64,000 bases of DNA, taken from Ursus arctos (Eukaryota; Chordata; Mammalia; Carnivora; Ursidae). Positions 22,386 through 34,800 of this stretch are shown here, piece by piece. Numbering within the stretch: the first letter of the stretch is position 1; each line of letters opens with the position of its first letter. Under the pieces are notes generated by a model that did no database searches, had not been told where the DNA came from, and saw nothing but the letters and a program-made list of their open reading frames with translations. The DNA lies in contig NW_026623100.1 in assembly GCF_023065955.2 (NCBI RefSeq), positions 69,196,727-69,260,726 on the forward strand, read 5' to 3'. The position numbers and the translations under genes were made by a program.

Positions 22386-23154
22386 AAAGAACAGGAGGAA
22401 AGAAAAAAGGATGAGAGAAGAGAGAAGGGAAAGACAAAGATGAACTTTGAGTACTGTGTTAAGTAATTTCACATAAACTACATACGAGTTATTCTTCAAT
22501 TAACTCAATGTCACATATACTTTAATGAACATGTTTTACAAAGTGGGAAAATAAAGTTCAGAAAAGTTAGTAGCCAGTATTTTTGGCAGAAATATGTGGA
22601 GAGACTGGCTCGATAATTGATTATGAAGAACTAAATCAAGTGGTGGGAAATTGGGTATAATCTAACCTATAAGTGTATGTATTTCCAGAGTTTCAAAATA
22701 CATCTTGAAATTTTATAGAAATGAAGATTAAATGTGAGCTTTCGTTAACTCAAGGATGTAACATAGTGGCAAGTCCATTGTTAACATTATATTAAACTAT
22801 TCCAACGTAGCCATTACTCATCCTGGCCCTTGTTACCACCAACCAGTGTTTTATTGGTTTTATCTCTTACAAAGACCCCAGGTCTACACATAACCATCGC
22901 AACTATACTTCTTTTACTGCAGAGGGGTAACATTCCGGGGGTTGAACTGAAGAAATACCATTTTTTTGATGATATCCCAATCTTTCAAATTAATGTAGTT
23001 AGGCTGATGGTATACATTTAAAGCTAATCAAAGTGATATTTTAGAAATTATATGATTTTATTTGAAACAAAACAGTTATTGTTGAAAAACCTTTTTGAAT
23101 TGAATTTTCCATATTTTTCCAATGGTTCCTAATTTAATGTCAACCATAATCTCT
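22386..23154. other. Unique sequence, no gene recognised
   Basis: AT-rich DNA. A 63-codon plus frame (22830-23021) has no known domain. No repeat was recognised. Confidence 0.4.
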
Positions 23155-23440
23155 CCTCAAGCTGCTGCATTCCTCAAAGATCAATTCAAATAGTCCTCTA
23201 GTGAAGTGTTTCCCAGATCTGCCCAGCAGAGTTTGGCAGTCCCTGTGCTCTCTCACGGTACTTTGTTCATTCCACTATTAACAGACTTAGCACAGTGAAG
23301 AGTGACTACATATTACCACCTGTGCCTTCGCCATTAGACTGTGGGTACCTTGAATCAGTGGCTATGGCTTATATCTCCACACCTCTCAGTTTAAAAGCAT
23401 AGTGTCTAATCCAGTATAAGATAATGATAAGAAAAAAAAT
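23155..23440 (+). repeat. L2, plus
   Basis: CTCAAGCTGCTGCATTCC.., TTTCCCAGATCTGCCCAGCA, CACGGTACTTTGTTCATTCC and CATTAGACTGTGGGTACCTTG followed by TCAGTGGCTATGG follow the order of the L2 3' region ('..CCTTCCCTGA..', '..ACTAGACTGTGAGCTCCTTGAGGGCAGGG..'). Confidence 0.75.
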
Positions 23441-23639
23441 TTTAAAAATAATAAAACTAAACATAAAACTATCACTAACATTTTAAAATGCTTTAGTCTT
23501 TCATATATATTCAGTGTATATACATATATATGTATAAAATAATTGTTTTATAATATATAGTCTAATATATTTTTTAAACAACAGTATATTGTGGAAATAT
23601 TTTACATGAATAATTATTCAACAACACAATTATTTTTAC

Positions 23640-24765
23640 TTGTCTTATGGACATTTCAAACATATACCAAAATAAAGAAAAAGCAATATCAATCTCTATG
23701 TAACTACCACCCAACTCAATAATTATCAACATCTGGCAATTTTTAAAAATATATATCTCCATCTACTTTCCCACTCTTCACTCTGGGTTATTTTAAAGCA
23801 AAGTCCAGGTGTCATACTGTTTCATTAGTAAATACTTCAGTATGTATGTCTAAAAGATGAACATTGAAAAAAAAGCACCATGCTATTATCACCCAAAGTT
23901 ATTTTAAAGGTTTATTAATTTCAGAAAGAGAGAGAGAGTACATGAGTGGGAGTACAGAAAGAGAGGGAGAGAGAATCTCAAGCAGACTCCATACTGAGCA
24001 CAGAACCCATCAGAGCCCCTCAGAGCCCCACATGGGGGTCAATCCCATGACCTTGAGATCATGACCTGAGCCAAAACCAAGAGTCAGACGCTCAACCGAT
24101 TGCATTACCCAGGAACCTCCACCCCATTATTTAAATATTTAAATAATATTTAAAATTATTTTAAATAATTCTTAATATAATCAAGTATCCAGTCAGTATA
24201 TAAGTTATCCTGATTGTCTCATAAGTGGTTGTTTTATGGTTGATTTATTAAATCAGTGTCCAAAGTCTTCATATTGAATTTGGTTGATTTGTTTCTTTAT
24301 AATCATGTTATCTCATTTTATTTTCTCCTTGTCACTATTTTATAGAAACATTTCAAAGCCTTCATCCTATTCAATACTATGGCTACAGCACAATTTATTC
24401 AAAAGGCTTCTATTATTGAGCATTTAACTTATTTCTAATTTTTTTCTCCTATTAAACAATGTTCCAATGAATATGCATATAGATAAATCTTCGAGCACAC
24501 CTAGAATTATCCTATTAGGATTAATTCTTAGAAGTGGAATGCCTCATGGGTTTTTTTTTTTTTAAGCTTTTGATACAGCTTGTCAAATTACTCTTCAAAA
24601 TGATTGAGCTAATTTACACTCCTACCAGCAGTATGAGCATATCTGTGCCCCCACACCCTTATCAACACTGCATAATATCTTAATTTAAAATATTTGCCAA
24701 TTTGATAGACCAGAAAGATCTTGCTGTTTCAATTTGCATTTTTTTGTGTGTGTGTTAATAGTAAG
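23640..24765 (-). mobile_element. Old L1 (L1M-type), minus, split by a SINE
   Basis: The left part (23640-23901) and the part from 24121 form the reversed 3' UTR typical of old L1 (CAACTCAATAATTATCAACA, TAGTAAATACTTCAGTATGT, CAGTCAGTATATAAGTTATC, TGATTGTCTCATAAG). From about 24380 to 24765 is the reversed ORF2 C-terminal coding end (TTAGAAGTGGAATGCCTCATG, AATTTACACTCCTACCAGCA). The SINE at 23902-24120 interrupts it. Confidence 0.8.
23902..24120 (-). mobile_element. CAN-SINE, minus, inside the old L1
   Basis: TTTTAAAGGTTTATTAATTTC, a GA repeat, CCTTGAGATCATGACCTGAG and TACCCAGGAACCTCC. It carries a small internal duplication (CAGAGCCCC twice around 24012-24030) not usual for the family. Confidence 0.9.
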
Positions 24766-26044
24766 AGAAAGTGTCCTGAATCCTTGAATCCTTATTCAGT
24801 GCTTACTGTGGCCACAAACCCCCTTTCTGGTAAGTCCACAAAAGAGATATAGGTGTTTAAGGAGCAAGGCCGAAATAATGTGGATTTTTATTACTAGATT
24901 TAAGCAGAAATTCTGGCCCTGCTCATTATGAACTGCAAGAACTTTTTTTTTTTTCCCCCTTAGTCTCGAAGTAAGTTTAAGTGCCTTAAAAAATGTAGCA
25001 TTTCCCTTACATGCCTTCATCAGGACAATGATACTTTCCAATCGGGATGCAGCCCCAGACTCACAGTACCGTTTCAGGCACATGGTTCCAAAAGTCCGTG
25101 GGCCCTAAAATTCCTTTAGCCTCTTAATCACACATGTACATAATAGCTCCTTATACCATGGCCAAGCTGTAGCCTTGGCATATATTACTGTCCAGCATCA
25201 ATGTTCCTCCTTCCCAGGACAGAATTCCTGGGATGTAGGGGGCAAAGCAGTGTGGTACACATGGAGTAGCAATGAACCAGCTCCCCTTAGAATAGGGGAT
25301 GTGCAGCCAAAAGGAAGTTAAGCTTTTTTGTCTAACACTTTTGGTCATCAGAGTATGTCTTTTGTGAATCATGTATTCATTTTCCCTGCCAATCAATGAG
25401 TGATGAACAAATAAAAGAATGAATGATCACATTTTGGGTATAATCATTCAACTAGTTACAAATCAACCAAACTGCACTGTCTTTTAGTCCATATTTCATT
25501 TTCTTGTCAACTTTTATTGCAGGAACTCTCCAGTCTGGTAGACATCTATTTTAAAGCAGGCTTTTATGTCTAACTTCTTTCTCAGAATTCTTCAAAGTAA
25601 CTTAAATAGTCAGTGTCTTATCTCTATATACCCTTTAAATGAGGCCAGTCAAGATCCCACTGGTCTAAAAACCAATGGATCAAAGATCACAGAATTATTG
25701 ATCGTGAGTTTGCTTTCTTCACTATAGTGTCAAGAAGAGGACCCCTCCTTTCTGAGAATAACTGAACCATGTGCCCTGTATTTTTATTCAATTCCTTTCT
25801 CCTCATCAGGCCCTTCTCCCACCAATCTTCTCCTCTCTCTTAAGTCACCAACACTACTCTGAGAACTGTGGTAACAAAGCCCTTTATCTCATCTTTTCAG
25901 AACAGACTTAAATATGAAATTGTTTTTTGTTCTTACAGTGCTTAACTTATGCACAGGAGTAGTGCTCTTCAGAAAATGTAAATTTGGAAATCTGCTGTCA
26001 ATTAATGTCTTTACAAATTCATATTGTATACTATCAACAGAAGG

Positions 26045-26091
<47 letters not shown>

Positions 26092-26679
26092 GGGTGATTC
26101 TCCATGGCCTGTAGAACATTCCCTACATGGTGCCCCATGGAACCACAGAACTCTTAAAACGTTAGAATGCTCAGAATTATTTTTGCAAATGCATTTTAGA
26201 AATGTATTTTGTATTTGTTTCATTCAAGATTCATAATACACATAAATATTAGCATACTAAACCCTCTGAGGAATTTTGTATTGAAGAAACCTTACTTATC
26301 TAATTACTAATGTATTTGACCACAGAATCAGGGTTTTTTGTTTGTTTGTTTGTTTGTTTAGTCTGTTTTTTAGTAAAGCATCCATTAATATATTTTGCAG
26401 AATTGTTTGGGACACACCCGAAACACAGGTGATGACATACAGGTGAAAGCATTTGGAATAGCATCTCAGAGAAGCTAGACTCTGCATAACTTTCTGGTCC
26501 TCTTTCTCTACCTCCCTGTTGCTCTCTCCCAAGCTCTCCACTTTCAGTGCAGATACACTAGCTTCATTAATATCAAAAGTCCTAGGCTTCTGTGAACACA
26601 AAGTGCTTTAGAATATTCCCAAACCTTCTCACATGCTGTTGTTCGCTATCTCGAAAGCGTTCTTTTGCAATTTCACCTG
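24766..26679. other. Unique sequence with a TAGA repeat, no gene recognised
   Basis: A 95-codon minus frame (24796-25083) and an 81-codon minus frame (25151-25396) show no known domain. Minus frames across the TAGA repeat translate to SIYLSIYL and are repeat artefacts. A GTTT repeat lies near 26337-26360. Confidence 0.4.
26044..26091 (+). repeat. (TAGA)n microsatellite
   Basis: About 12 uninterrupted GATA/TAGA units in otherwise unique DNA. Perfect tetranucleotide repeats of this length are usually polymorphic. Confidence 0.98.
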
Positions 26680-26935
26680 CAAATTCCCACATATTCCTTA
26701 ACACGCAGTTCATATGACAGCTATTCAGCAAGACCAGTCAAGATTCCAAGTTTTATATTCCTTTCTTCTTGGCTACTCCAGAATTTTATTTTTCCCTTTA
26801 TAATATTCCATCCATACTATATTACCCATATATCTGTTTCCCTCTTTTTCTCCTATATGTCAGGTACCATATCTTATTCATTATTTTATATTTACTGACC
26901 AACACAGTGTCTAGCACATAAAAGGTATTCCATGT
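26680..26935 (+). repeat. L2, plus
   Basis: TCCTATATGTCAGGTACCATATC, followed by CAGTGTCTAGCACATAAAAGGTATTCC, matches the L2 3' end (GGGCAGGGACC.., CAGTGCCTGGCACATAGTAGGCGCTC). Confidence 0.7.
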
Positions 26936-26958
26936 CTATTTTAGAAGTTAATTAATTT

Positions 26959-27156
26959 GGGGGCGCCTGGGTGGCACAGCGGTTAAGCGTCTGCCTTCAG
27001 CTCAGGGCGTGATCCCAGCGTTATGGGATTGAGCCCCACATCAGGCTTCTCCACTATGAGCCTGCTTCTTCCTCTCCCACTCCCCCTGCTTGTGTTCCCT
27101 CTCTCGCTGGCTGTCTCTATCTCTGTCGAATAAATAAATAAAATATTAAAAAAAAA
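26959..27156 (+). mobile_element. Young arctoid CAN-SINE, plus
   Basis: GGGGGCGCCTGGGTGGCACA, GCGGTTAAGCGTCTGCCTTC, CTCAGGGCGTGATCCCAGCG, CTATGAGCCTGCTTCTTCCT, CTCTCGCTGGCTGTCTCTAT and a tail of AATAAA units with a pure A-run. A perfect 16-bp duplication, AGAAGTTAATTAATTT, lies at 26943-26958 and 27157-27172. Intact head, perfect duplication and pure tail point to a recent insertion. Confidence 0.97.
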
Positions 27157-27172
27157 AGAAGTTAATTAATTT

Positions 27173-28217
27173 GCTTATCCAACCAAGTTCTTTTCATTGA
27201 GTTCTAAGGAGCATAAATACGACATATCCTGTTCTGACTGTGCATCTCCTTGCAATATTTTAAGACTTCATTGTGCTGTCCTAACAGAAAACAAACAAGA
27301 ATGGTTTGTTTCCTATCAAAACGATGACAGGTCTGTTTGTCCGAATGTCCAGGCCGTTCTGTTAATTTGGCTGTGACGAAGCCATGGAACCATGAACTCT
27401 CAGAACTGGAAGAGCTATTCAAATCAGCTAGTTCTGCCACCCTTGTGTTTTTCATTTACTGTGGAGCTTGTCTGGAGTTTTCTATCTTTTAAAGAAAATA
27501 TTTTAAAATGGAAGTATTGTGCATTTTTTACATTCACTGAAGTACATAAAAAGATCTATAAAAACAAACGACCCATCAGTCACAAATTCACAAGCCTCAA
27601 GGTCTCTTAAGAATCATTCGTCCTTTCTAGAAATTGTTCTCCATCCTCATGGAGAACAGAGGAGAGCTCCTTCATGGGCAGTAAGTACAGGTTTGTGTGG
27701 GGGTTACTATCAGATGTGGCTCCAGCATCTCTACTAGTTTACACTTTTTCTGTCCTCCTTAAATTGCTTCTTAAAGATTCCAGGAGTATCATTCACCTGG
27801 CATCATGATGACGCACAGAAGACACGGATGCAAACTGCATACCCATGAATAATGAAGGAAATTACTCAACGTGCTGTCTTTTAGTCACCTTGTTATTAAA
27901 GGCTAATGTAGCCGACAAGTCACAAGGAAATCAGAAGTCTTTGCTAAACCATTTGAAAAATGTACTCCTCAACTGTCATTATCAACTCAGATATTCAGAA
28001 ACCTGAATACCACCCAGAAAACTTCATTTTTAATGCTCCCATGTCATCTCTTGTGTGAATCATTTGCATTCTGTCTGTCTGGAATCAGCAACAAGAATTT
28101 CAGGAAGTTAGAGCCAGTGACAGTCCGTAAAGTTAGTGGGCATCATACAAGTCATATAATTTCAATTTAATTATTTCATTTAGAACAATTCTAACAGCCA
28201 ATCCCCACTGTTAATTT
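27173..28217. other. Unique sequence, no gene recognised
   Basis: Two overlapping 72-codon plus frames (27392-27610, 27519-27737) and an 83-codon minus frame (27204-27455) share the region and show no known domain. The GAACTCTCAGAACTGGAAGAGC phrase near 27395 faintly resembles a widespread ancient repeat, but not enough to name it. Confidence 0.4.
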
Positions 28218-28410
28218 ATACCCATTCATTCATTTATCTAGTACTTCATTCAACCAATTACACAATAAAAATAGGTATTGGATACTGCTATGGACATGAT
28301 GGCGTGTAAGGTACATGGAGCTTATCAACATAATCCTTAACCTTCAGGAGCTTGAGGTTCTGCACAGGTCAAGTGCACACATGAGAAAGACAATGCCTTA
28401 TAGACATTTT
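28218..28410 (-). repeat. L2, minus
   Basis: ATTCATTCATTTATCTAGTA, TACTGCTATGGACATGATGG and AACCTTCAGGAGCTTGAGGTTCTG follow the reversed L2 3' end (TTTATTGAGCACCTACTATG.., CCTGCCCTCAAGGAGCTTAC..). Confidence 0.7.
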
Positions 28411-28508
28411 CAAAGACGGAAAAAAAGCATTAAGCTTCGATGAACTTAGTGGAATTGCTCCACTGAGTATATATATAAAATGCAAACACCAAGTAATTGT
28501 TTATCTTT

Positions 28509-28822
28509 TCTGTCCAATGTGGCGGCCACTAGCCATAGGTGGCTATTAAGCACATGAAATGTGATTACTCTTCATGGAGATACGCTGTCTATATACAATA
28601 CTCACCAAAATTTGAAGATTTCATGTGAAAAATAATGTAAGATGTCATTTATAAATTTACTTTGATTACTTGTGAAAATTGTAAGATTTAGTATATATCG
28701 GATTAAATAACAATTGCTAAAATTAATTTCACTTGTTTCTCTTTACTTTTTTCCTGTATGTGGCTCTCAGGAAACTAAAATCACACATACGTCTTGCGTT
28801 ATATTTTTATTGGCTGCCCGTT
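28509..28822 (+). mobile_element. Probable hAT-type non-autonomous DNA transposon
   Basis: It opens with TGTCCAATGTGGCGGCCACT and AGCCATAGGTGGCTATTAAG and closes with GCGTTATATTTTTATTGGCTGCCC. GTCCAAT at one end and ATTGGCTGCC at the other are imperfect inverted ends. The AT-rich middle (GTCATTTATAAATTTACTTTG, GGATTAAATAACAATTGC) matches a common ancient mammalian MER-type element from memory. Exact family is unknown. Confidence 0.65.
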
Positions 28823-31800
28823 GTGGAGATGATTTGTGCGCATACACACGGCAGGCTGGCACACAGGCACCTGCGTATTCTTACCACTTTCTTATACTGC
28901 AAGGGCTAACACTAACGATCATTTCCCCCCAAATCCTTTGTGGCTATGGGTTTAGAGACAATTTACTCTCATTAATTAGAAGCATAAGACTTGACCTAGA
29001 GGCTAAGAAGGAGAGATACAGACCGTGAGGGAAGTGGCAGGGCTCTGAAAGAACAGCTGCGTCAGTGAATTTCCAGTTCAACATGGAGATATCCTGTCTG
29101 TGGCCGAATAATCCACTCCCCCTGATGGTTCATCTGTAACATGTAACTCCAGAATTTAATCCTAGAATGTCCTTTTTAGCTTCGTCAACAATTATACAAC
29201 CCACTTGAGAATCTATATTAACTCTATTTCTTCTTAAATTAGCTAAAGTTGATTCTGTTGTCTGCATCCGAACACTTTTCAATTCAGGGTTGGTGGAATA
29301 GGTATTCAGCGATTTAGCACAAGTTAAAGCACACATCCGTACAAGTCACTTGTTAATATCTATTTCTCTGTTATCTCCTATAGGTATAGATGCAGAGTAG
29401 AAGAGCATTTAGTAACTGTTGGATGCATTTATATAAAGAAATATAACGTAACACATGACTACAAGTCATATATTATAAATTTTAATATGATCTCTTTATC
29501 GTCTAATGTTTAAGTAACGTTATAATAAGGCCCAAAGAATTGCAAAAAAAACCACACTATTTTCTATAATGTTCATGCCAAGATTTTTTTTTTTTCTTTG
29601 TAAGTGGGTCATCAGCTGGGCTTTTAGTGTTCTTCCTTATATCGGAAGTGTGTCTTTTTTCTGTTTCTATCCTAAGGACAATAGACATTGCTTTTGATAT
29701 GACAGAACTAATTCAAACCTTTTAGAAATTGCAGCAGGTAAGGACATGCCCCTGATTTGTCCACCTAAGGGCTTTGAGACCTTGGTTTACCATTAAGTTC
29801 GTGGCTTGGCATTTTACCAAGAAAATCAAGAAATCATCTGTGAATGCTCCAAGAAGTTCACATCAAGGTCAGAGAAAGCTAAGTTTGGCCATGATCAGGC
29901 ATCTGTAAGGTGCAACAAAGGTCAAATGCACTGGGGATAGAGCTGACCCTGCTCTCCCCACTAGCCAACGTCCACAGAAGTCACAACTGCCTTGGGACCC
30001 CGAGTGCTGCAGGTCAGAGGAAGCACCAGAGCATGCCACAGAGTTCTAAAAAACAATTAAAGATTTTCTGGCTTAATTTTCCCAGATAATTAACTCTAGA
30101 GGATGCCTTTGAATTTTCTATCCTTTACCAGTATGCAAATTTTTAGCTTTCTAAATCAGTGGTGATCATACTAATAACTACTGTGCAAACAGAAGAGATG
30201 CTTCTATAACCATTTGCAGTCTCAGTCTGGCCACTCATTTGCATAACTCTTCCATTTTTAGCTATTACTCCAATTTTAGTGTCACTGCCCAACTCTCCAC
30301 AAGCATACCACCTATTATCACTGAAGCAGAAAGAGTGAGCTGAGAAAAAAAAAAAAAATCAATGTGTAGATTTTTTTTTTTTTTTTTTTTTTGCCTCTAA
30401 GTACTAAGACCTTATAAAGTGGAAGAGAGACAGAGACCCAGAAGATGCAGTATTGAGTGAGAGATTCTTGGAATGAGTGTGTATGTGTGCACATGCATAT
30501 TTGTGTTTTAAGATCAGAGGTAAAAGAGCAAGTGGGATAGATAAGAATGATGCAAAAGAGAGAATAAAGAAGGCCTTGGGGAATAGAGTTTGACCACATT
30601 GGTTCAGGTCCTCACCATGCTGTTATAAGATTCTGCTTTAATTCAGAGAAATAGAACTTTATGAAATGGACTTTCAAAAAAAAAAAAAAGCCATTTCTAT
30701 CTTCAGATACCTAACTCAGCCCTCAGGCATGATTAATGCTCCAGTGAGCCTGATCCAAAGTGAAATCATTACAGCCTATGCAGTTCATGCCTTCGAATGA
30801 TTCATTCCTATAGGAAATTGAAGAATAAAGAGAATTCTATAAGTACAATGATCAACCCAAAAGAGAAATTGGAAAGTTTAAAACTCATTTTTGGCTTCCA
30901 GGTGGAGGCCATCCATAGACCCCTGCACCGAGTTTAATGAATCTGAGTCTTGTTAATGCAGAACAATCCTTCTCTCTGATCCCATGGATCCAGTCCCTAT
31001 GTGGATTCAATGAGGCCATGGGAAAACACTTCAGCATTACCAACAACCTGCAGAGGCATAATAGCTATGCCAGTAAAACCCTCAAAGACCTCTTACCTTA
31101 CTGCAATTAATCACCCTGAAGAGCTGGAAAGTGTGAGGCATATCTTTTTTCAGGGTACATTTTGAGAATATAACGTTTTCCCTTTGCTTCCTCTTGGCCC
31201 CTCAAACCACACTTTGTGTCCCTCTTTCATGTACCCTGAAATTTCCTCCTCCAAGCTCCAAAAAGTCAGTATGCCATGAAAATCTCCAGATCTTTTTCAA
31301 ATATCTACCCAATTAGGACGATCCCATCCAATCCCTAACGACTGAATCTTTCACCCCTTTACAAACCAAGACTCTATTCATCATTGCAGTGCCTTAAGAC
31401 TGATATTAGAAAGAAAGTAATGTTCTGAAATCTCCTTAGAGTAGGGCTGATTTTTAAGGAAATTGGCTCTGTCACTGGAAGTTCTCAGAGACTTGAACAT
31501 TTTCTATTACAAATGCTATAAAAGGGATTCTTATCCTTGGTGGGAGGTTAGACCAGACCCCTAAGGTCCTTTCAATCTCTGGAATTGGAAGTTATGAGTA
31601 ACCTGTGGACCACTCAACTCTCCCTGTGTAATACATGTTTTTAAAGAGAAGGTTGAGGTGATGAATATAGAGTTAGGTTCCAGGGGCCCATTCCTAGCTC
31701 AGAAACTGTTGGAGGCAAGACAGATCCTGTTTCCATTGCTATTTCCACACCTGACTTAACACAAGCCCCAGGAAGACAATAATATATCATCTTTTTTCTC

Positions 31801-34800
31801 AGTCAGGGTCAGATAAAGTCTATAAAGTTCAACAAAAGCAACTGTGACCCTTACTTTTCCCTTTTCAATGTACTACCAAAGTCCCTGGGATTTTGACTCA
31901 ATTACAATGTGATTTAGGGTCAGCAAAATAAGACTGTTGTTGGTTCTGAAATTGGAATAGAGTTGTTTTCTGAGACATTAGCAATTGTGGACAGTTAGGC
32001 GATTTTGGCTTTAACATCTCTACCTCCATGACTTCACTTGTGAGTTGAATTTTCTCTGTTGTGGGAGAAACAGTTATGGGAGCTGTGGGCAAATCACAGC
32101 TGCTGAGCATCCAACTGGATGAATCAGAGACTGAGGTTGGCATAATAAAGTTAGTGCTTAACAGCTGTGGGCACGGCAGATGTTCTTAAGGTGGACTAGA
32201 AAGAGGGAGCACAGATACGGTAGCAAGTTACTAAAAAAAATGAGTAGGCCTTTACATAATTGAGCCAATAAGTTTTCCTTTTTCAGAAAACATGTAATTT
32301 GCTCTCCTTTTCCAGCCAAGGTACTTGAGACATCATGTCCATTATTATCCAAGGCCATTTCTTTAACAAAAGAGAAATGACATATTTCATAGTTTGGCTC
32401 AAGATCACTCGACCCTGTATTATAGACAATTCTTTATGTTTTCTGAGCATAATTATTTCCTATGGAGGTACAAAGAAGAGCAGCTTTCAAAACAAGCTCA
32501 GTCCACGCTCAGGCCTGGATAGGGTGTGCTCTGGGCTGGGTGTCACTACTGTTCTCCAATGTGATTTGACATAAAAATAATCCCACAGGGGTCTGGATTT
32601 CTATACCTATCATAATGATGCATTTTAGTTCACATGGTTTGGGATGTGGAAACTTGAGTCAAGAGACTAGAAGGCCCAATGGATATTGATGCCCATGTTC
32701 TGTTTTATCAGCAAAATTCTCCATAGAAACATATGAGTAAAGATACAGAATATTTAAAGGTGCTTAAGGTGCTCCCAAAAAGTGATCAGTGAAACCAGAG
32801 AAGGAGATGCAGAACAATAGGTATGATGTTAATAAATTAAATAAAGATGGGAAAACTTGTAAATGTTTTATACAGCGTTTGTCTGAAGAACAAAGTGGAA
32901 ACCCTGCCTGAGAAAAATCAGCTGGTGTGAAGTGCATGAATAATATTAGTGTTTATCAACATCCCCAAATGATTAGTAAAAATTACCCTGTTGGGTGAGC
33001 TTAAGGGCAAACAAGGTCAACATGTTTCTTTAGTGAACAGAACCCCATTTTAAGGCCCAGTACGCTAGTGCATCTAGAACTTTGGCTTCCCCTTTGGTTG
33101 ATACCTCTAGGATGGTCTCCTCATGGTCTACATTGCTCCTTATTTCTCCTCTCTCTCATCTCAAACATGATCAGCAGGCTTTATTCACCTAACCATGTAC
33201 CAAGGAAAAGGGCAAGGGCAAGTGAAGAGGGTGCCATCTCTGGAAGGCAGGATTGGCAAGAGGTGGTACCTTTGCATATGGACAAAGGAAAGCTAAGTTT
33301 TTAATGACACATATGTGTACCTTGCAGAACTATTTCTTCCTATATGGATTGAAAATCATAAAAACATAGGGGAATTTTCAGAATCATAGAGTACATTAAG
33401 TTGCTTGAAGTGTTGGTAAGATTTTCAAGCAGAAAGGAGATATCCTGGTGGATTAACAGTGTGGAAAATGGTTCATTTTACACCTTCCAATGACCCCACT
33501 AAGTCCATACTCTATCTCTGCTGTATATGCCTTTCTGGGATCCAAGCCATTGTCTCTAACAGTTTAGCAAATGGTACTATAGTAAACATCAGGAGAAAAA
33601 AGATCACTTACTTAAAGAAAATAAATGTAAAGATATTGCTCTGTTGTCATCTTTCCTCCAAAACAAAAGTTGGCATTAAGCTTTTTTTTTTTTCTTTTAA
33701 AGACATTTAGGATTAAAGTGAGAATCACTTTCAGAAAACACAGATTCTATTTCAAGATTCCGTACTGCCTCTAATTATATTAAATGTGACCATGTAAACA
33801 TCTGCAAACTTCTGGAAAATTACTATACCTAAAATCCCCCAAATCCAGTGTGCTTTTTCAGAGATTAAAAACACTTGAAGTACTATAGTCCTAGCAAAAC
33901 ACATCAGACTGGAAGAGCATCACCCAAAGCTACTCTGGTCATGGTTGGATTGTCACCCCAAATTAGTATTCACGAGGGTCTCTCTGACAAATGGAGTTAT
34001 TATCCACAGATGCTGTAAACATAAATCAGGAGGATATCATCAATAATGTTGTATTCTCTTTGTCCTCATCGTGTTTACAGATCTCGCTTTGAACAGCACA
34101 TAAATACTTCGAGCATATTGTGGGGAACATGCCACTCATCTTATTAGCTTTCTCTGGCTCCAAGCTCTGATGCTGCTCGCCCCCTGACAGTGTTTGCCAA
34201 CAACAAAAGAAGCCTATTGATCACATTGCTTCTCCCCTTGGCAGCCTTTCTGCCCACGATTACCTTGCATCACTTGCCTTAAGTCAAATGTCACAGAACA
34301 ACTTACAAGGGATGTATCTATCTGGTAGAGCAAAACGTATTACTACAAGTTTAATTGGAGGAAAATCCTTTGGTATTATGAATTGTTTACAATTTAAAAT
34401 TTTATTTCTTGGCATTAATGAACAGTCAAAATCAAAGCTTACTTTGTGAGATCCGAATCCATACAATTGTACTCATTTACAATTTATTTTCAGAGTCCCA
34501 AATATCTTGGAAGCTGACCCATCAATCATTCTGAGTCACTCTGTGTATGAACGGTTTTCTCTGTTGGCATTTTCTTTCTATAACAGAGTGTCTCTATTGA
34601 AATTTCCTGGTAATTTTTCATCTGTAGCAGAGTCTTCATTTGTCTTTTGACTTTGATTCCAGATAGATACTATGAAAGGCTACATTATTTTTTGTTTAAA
34701 TTGAAAACTCCACAGATTGAGAATTTAGGGATATAACTAGGATATGCATATTCTGTGTGAAAAATAGAAAGATTATTGTGGGATTATTTGCCAGAGGAAA

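Noticed and set aside
26044..26091. CRISPR-like regular repeat
   Set aside because: Units are 4 bases with no spacers; it is a microsatellite in vertebrate DNA.
25889..26223. Minus frames with SIYLSIYL repeats
   Set aside because: Translation of the TAGA microsatellite.
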